In this document: piece by piece, positions 7,601 to 9,212 of the stretch
Layout: each line of letters begins with the position of its first letter
How positions within the stretch are numbered: position 1 is the stretch's first letter
Source: Polyangiaceae bacterium
GTDB lineage: Bacteria > Myxococcota_A > Polyangia > Polyangiales > Polyangiaceae
Assembly: GCA_022447485.1 (NCBI GenBank)
Contig: JAKVCH010000094.1
Location: forward strand, 1-9,212
DNA: 9,212 nt
Direction: 5' to 3'
The notes under the pieces: model-generated
The model's database searches: none
What the model was told of the DNA's origin: nothing
The model's input: only the letters and a program-made list of their open reading frames with translations
Made by a program: the position numbers and the translations under genes

Positions 7601-8508
7601 ACATCGTTTCCGTCGGCACCTGAGAGGGATACCGTTGAGGCGTCAAAGCAACTAATCCGCAGTTCCTTTTCGCTCGCCCGACCTGGATTGTGGGGAATAC
7701 GGAAATAGTAGAGTGAGCCGGTGGTACTTCCGTTAGCGCTCGGCACGAAGCCTGCGCCGTCACGTGCTTGATTGCCACCACTGACCTGACCAAGGTGACC
7801 ATACTGCATGGTGACTGGCTCACTCGCTTGCACCCAATAGGTATGACCAGGGTCGAGAATATCTAGGCCAAGGTTTTGGTTACGGACAATTAAGTCTTCG
7901 CCTTCATGAAGAACCTGACTCAACACTACGGAGCCCGCATCGAGGTCGACGGAGGTCTTTCCCGTGCTAATCGTGCTCGAGGTCGTGATATCGATAATCG
8001 TCACCCGCGTATTGTCCACATACGAGTAGAGATTGGCGTCATTATCGGCACCTGAAGAAGCCGGAGCGTAAACGAAGAAGTTCGTACCGCGTCCACCAGA
8101 CTCACTAGGCACCCAGTCGTGCTGCCAATTTGACTTCGTCGCCATTTGCACGACCACCGGATGGTCCGAGCGAACCTTGAAGTAATCACCGTCTTTTTTA
8201 CCGCCGATATCATCGTTCACCGCACCATCCTTGATGCGAATAATATAACTTTCCCCCTGCGCCAGTGTGGTGGCGACACTATCGTCTGAATCGCCATCGG
8301 TATCGTCGTCCTCAATATCCACCGTCGCCGTTTGGGGAGCAACATTCGTCACGATGAGGTAGCTATCGCGATGACGAACGTTATTTGGAGGGACGTAGAG
8401 ATTGAACGCAGTCGCGCCATCGCCTGCTGCCTTCGCCTGTTTCGTCCAGACTGAAGAAGCAGCTGAAACAGCCAATGCAACAAGACAAATCCACGAAAAA
8501 CGCCTCAT
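4609..8508 (-). CDS. Large exported protein, IgGFc-binding-like modules, MYXO-CTERM-like tail
   Basis: A 1299-residue exported protein. The signal peptide is residues 1-27 (R2-R3, hydrophobic 5-20, cleavage after 'AKA'). Four related beta-rich modules follow at about 35-130, 143-240, 265-354 and 410-490. Each has an 'L-Y-x-Y/V' strand, a 'T-V-T-D' type strand, and an 'F-x-I-x-A-S-E-P-V-x-V' closing strand often followed by 'N-W'. This resembles IgGFc-binding-family N-termini. Residues about 505-660 look like a DUF11-type Ig fold with paired cysteines, and about 676-775 is fibronectin-III-like. A large region of unknown fold (about 870-1240) follows. The C-terminus has C1251 and G-C1264, a hydrophobic stretch (about 1274-1289) and an Arg cluster (R1290, R1292-1294), the layout of MYXO-CTERM-type sorting signals, so outer-surface anchoring is inferred. 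AGGGAG at 8522-8517 lies 8 bases before the ATG and fixes the start. Probably a surface adhesin or matrix component; the ligand is unknown. Confidence 0.93.
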   Translation of the reverse strand: MRRFSWICLVALAVSAASSVWTKQAKAAGDGATAFNLYVPPNNVRHRDSYLIVTNVAPQTATVDIEDDDTDGDSDDSVATTLAQGESYIIRIKDGAVNDDIGGKKDGDYFKVRSDHPVVVQMATKSNWQHDWVPSESGGRGTNFFVYAPASSGADNDANLYSYVDNTRVTIIDITTSSTISTGKTSVDLDAGSVVLSQVLHEGEDLIVRNQNLGLDILDPGHTYWVQASEPVTMQYGHLGQVSGGNQARDGAGFVPSANGSTTGSLYYFRIPHNPGRASEKELRISCFDASTVSLSGADGNDVTWTTIADSSVAAGGHLDFTGSANSTFRDLDIYRLQVDPPYHRCTVFEGNWMETGSFGTSDFASAVSASNGANQGYVFQAYLGPPGKQENVAYPTGELTNIASPSQGFASHLYIYAKTDDTQVTVTDTDTDGELFNLVLSLDEDEYYDVVVEKPTYLSITNAGHRPYFDIAASEPIMVMNGNFNDNWMAFFHSVSPVDPKAAIDITQPVLGCSQTTDVTVTCSNDGSIPTLPVTAEITLPDELTIVSTSDGCEDAYAPYPTIYNTGDIFEYQGSNYRVDMGPIFSVTPNTAGHEHRFTNLGTCRSDLSGSSLTVDLGTLASGESEQFTLNVEMTCSGSSCVSRDLHPITVECTTTSGSDVYAHLASQQMTLQSSGEATITEFTVKDVPDYDSDPPDPRVELSFTVDAPAATTVVLTRVINDADPDATATTLSTFEVSTGVTNLTYDDSYSLHYQNTMFYRLESTTGSCTVLDGPQAIETSSGMSSGFDSGLESNGNLSTQLASRAIQRTQSSGYINRSTLETMGRFQVQSTAGMSGPSGSLGVMIPEIGPDNSSPVNVTPADLPALTNAGEVAAVDYINESGEHVGSLLIVKTEGEVYEHSKALCDRAEGGTLDMVKSSILPTGRLLRFASRKNSAGEYATIFKAFEQNGVYEVHSAWLKENYPKPAEDDSVLNIQAWSSLPGYDIAIAEDVISRLKSIAPENAHVPASYFESVGTLGGVIQADLAGDPAVQMRRTFALEDGEAFVEEINLNDSKAVAAPRRHFKDVTLELMSKEGVVIDRAWVSDGAWAPMMDEMAGGFSELIEQSYHCETAREIGTNQQMLSFSGCAQVKGTIDDFAGVARHFGGVATQMTLAKFSTMSARIKSERPVQVCLHSSDGSRSCQDVAPDLAERTVLRLNDFYNDDCSTQRIDSPALISFVVEGAGEFDLNVSELSFGPEAQPTSRGRNCDSSNLGESGSWGCRVSVPSQTQVPYGLLAITLAFGWYWRMRRRAVNRE

Positions 8509-9037
8509 CGTTTCAACTCCCTACAGATCGAAAAAATAGAGTTCAACGCACCCGGAATAAGCAATTCGATGACGACCTAACAAGCTCGTGACCGAGGCGA
8601 GAGGCACCGTTTTCAGCGATAAGCAGAACGCTCGCTTGGGGCGAGAGGTTAAATGTTACAAGAAACGTGCCGCTTTTAGGCACAGCTCAGCCAACTCAAT
8701 CTCCGCAGAAAACCGAAGACTCAAAAGAAAACTGTACCTCCGCCGAAACGTTTCGATACACCTTCGATGTATCGAAACGCTACTCAGCGACACACTGAAC
8801 GAACAGTATACTTCGATTCAGGTAGCGCTCCAATCACCGTGGCGCACCGAGGAGCCAGAACTCGTCTCCCTCGATAAATCCGTCTCCAGCCAGAATCATG
8901 GGGACCCAGCCCAGTTCAGAAAGCTCGTCGTTTGTCGGCCCCTACTGTCCACGCCAATCATGACGCCTCGCCGCTACTCCTACGCAAAAAGCAGGAGAGG
9001 CCTCGACCGTGTGCTGAGTACATGCCCTCCTCGCTTC
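8509..9037. other. 529-bp non-coding gap upstream of the large surface-protein gene
   Basis: No convincing gene. It must hold the promoter of the 1299-residue protein gene unless that gene is read through from the right. The only near-consensus pair close to it on the minus strand is TTGCTT with an 18-base spacer before TCTATT, about 25-55 bp ahead of the ATG, and it is weak. The clearest structure is the inverted repeat at 8744-8779. A small hairpin, GTGCC (8667-8671) with GGCAC (8679-8683), is followed on the minus strand by a broken T run and is at best a poor terminator. A + strand frame from a GTG at 8588 to 9148 is open but has no recognisable domain, is rich in Arg, and runs antisense into the partial gene at the right edge. 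Confidence 0.6.
8744..8779. repeat. 12-bp-arm inverted repeat nested with a 12-bp palindrome
   Basis: CGTTTCGATACA (8749-8760) and its exact reverse complement TGTATCGAAACG (8768-8779) flank a 7-base spacer CCTTCGA. The left arm overlaps a second perfect palindrome, CGAAACGTTTCG (8744-8755), so the 7-mer CGAAACG appears three times in 36 bp: twice on one strand, once on the other. It lies about 240-270 bp before the large surface-protein ATG. Neither side has a proper T tract (the minus strand has TTT only), so an operator or a cruciform/RNA hairpin fits better than an intrinsic terminator. Confidence 0.75.
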
Positions 9038-9212
9038 TCAGCGAATATCGATCTTGGGGGGCGCACTGATGCGCTTCAAGTTGAGACCTCCGGGATATTG
9101 ATAGGAGGTCGCCTGACCGAAGCCCATCACTTGAAGCCCGAGACCTGATTCGCTGTCCGTTGAGAGGGTATGCACACCGGTGCCCGCCAAACCTGGATCT
9201 TCGAAACCGCCA
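9038..9212 (-). CDS. Secreted protein C-terminus, IgGFc-binding-family-like (partial)
   Basis: Reading the minus strand from 9211 gives 57 uninterrupted codons ending in TGA at 9040-9038. The gene starts beyond the right edge. The fragment is rich in Gly and Ser, with 'GTGVHTLST' near residue 10, then 'GLGLQVMGFG', 'SYQYPGGLNLKRI' near residues 36-48, and a 'PPKIDIR' end. The 'G-[FY]-G-x-x-[TV]-S-Y-x-Y-P-G-G-x-x-L-x-x-I' stretch is the characteristic closing strand of IgGFc-binding-family and similar secreted beta-rich proteins of myxobacteria. Because it lacks a start codon in the window it is easily overlooked. It lies 529 bp upstream of, and on the same strand as, another protein with IgGFc-like modules, suggesting a cluster of related surface proteins. 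That this is coding is fairly secure; the family name is moderate. Confidence 0.75.
   Translation of the reverse strand, partial: GGFEDPGLAGTGVHTLSTDSESGLGLQVMGFGQATSYQYPGGLNLKRISAPPKIDIR

Noticed and set aside
8588..9148. A 186-codon + strand frame starting with GTG
   Set aside because: It has no recognisable domain, is unusually basic and Arg-rich, lacks a ribosome binding site I can support, and its end runs antisense to the partial gene at 9038-9212, whose protein sequence is clearly family-like.

Overview
The window looks like a chromosomal segment from a Gram-negative bacterium of the former Deltaproteobacteria (Myxococcota, Bradymonadota or a similar lineage). This rests on surface-protein style: a large exported protein with a Cys / transmembrane / Arg-rich tail resembling MYXO-CTERM, a lipoprotein built of Cys-rich 'N-G-x-E-[ST]-D-x-D-C-G-G' repeats, a choice-of-anchor A domain, and a class III nucleotide cyclase. 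Base composition looks moderate (roughly half GC by eye), lower than classical myxobacteria, so the lineage assignment is an inference. No mobile element, CRISPR array, tRNA or rRNA was seen.

Layout. Left edge, + strand: the 3' end of a choice-of-anchor A (adhesin-like) protein, closed by a good Rho-independent terminator at 332-363. Everything else is on the minus strand. Reading in transcription order from the right edge: (a) the C-terminal 57 codons of a secreted protein resembling IgGFc-binding-family proteins (9038-9212), which has no start codon in the window; (b) a 529-bp non-coding gap with a strong 12-bp-arm inverted repeat; (c) a 1299-residue exported protein with four related beta-rich modules, a DUF11/fibronectin-like middle and a MYXO-CTERM-like tail (4609-8508); (d) a 114-residue exported protein with six 'V-x-S-F-P-D' repeats, matching what I know of the 7(1) septoil knot family (4136-4480); (e) a LETM1-like-domain protein with a complete EF-hand loop and a GYF_2-like tail (3140-4021); (f) a class III adenylate cyclase overlapping it by 23 bp (1810-3162); (g) a Cys-rich lipoprotein with a probable CBM5/12-type carbohydrate-binding end (463-1629).

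How they fit. Five of the seven genes encode exported or surface proteins (adhesin-like, IgGFc-like, MYXO-CTERM-like, septoil-knot, lipoprotein), so the region reads as a cell-envelope / surface-display neighbourhood. The LETM1-like and cyclase genes overlap and are probably translationally coupled. They are the only clear operon and the only evident cytoplasmic signalling pair. A link between an EF-hand/LETM1-like protein and cAMP synthesis is an attractive but untested inference. Gaps of 114-180 bp separate the other minus-strand genes, so whether they share a transcript cannot be decided from sequence alone.
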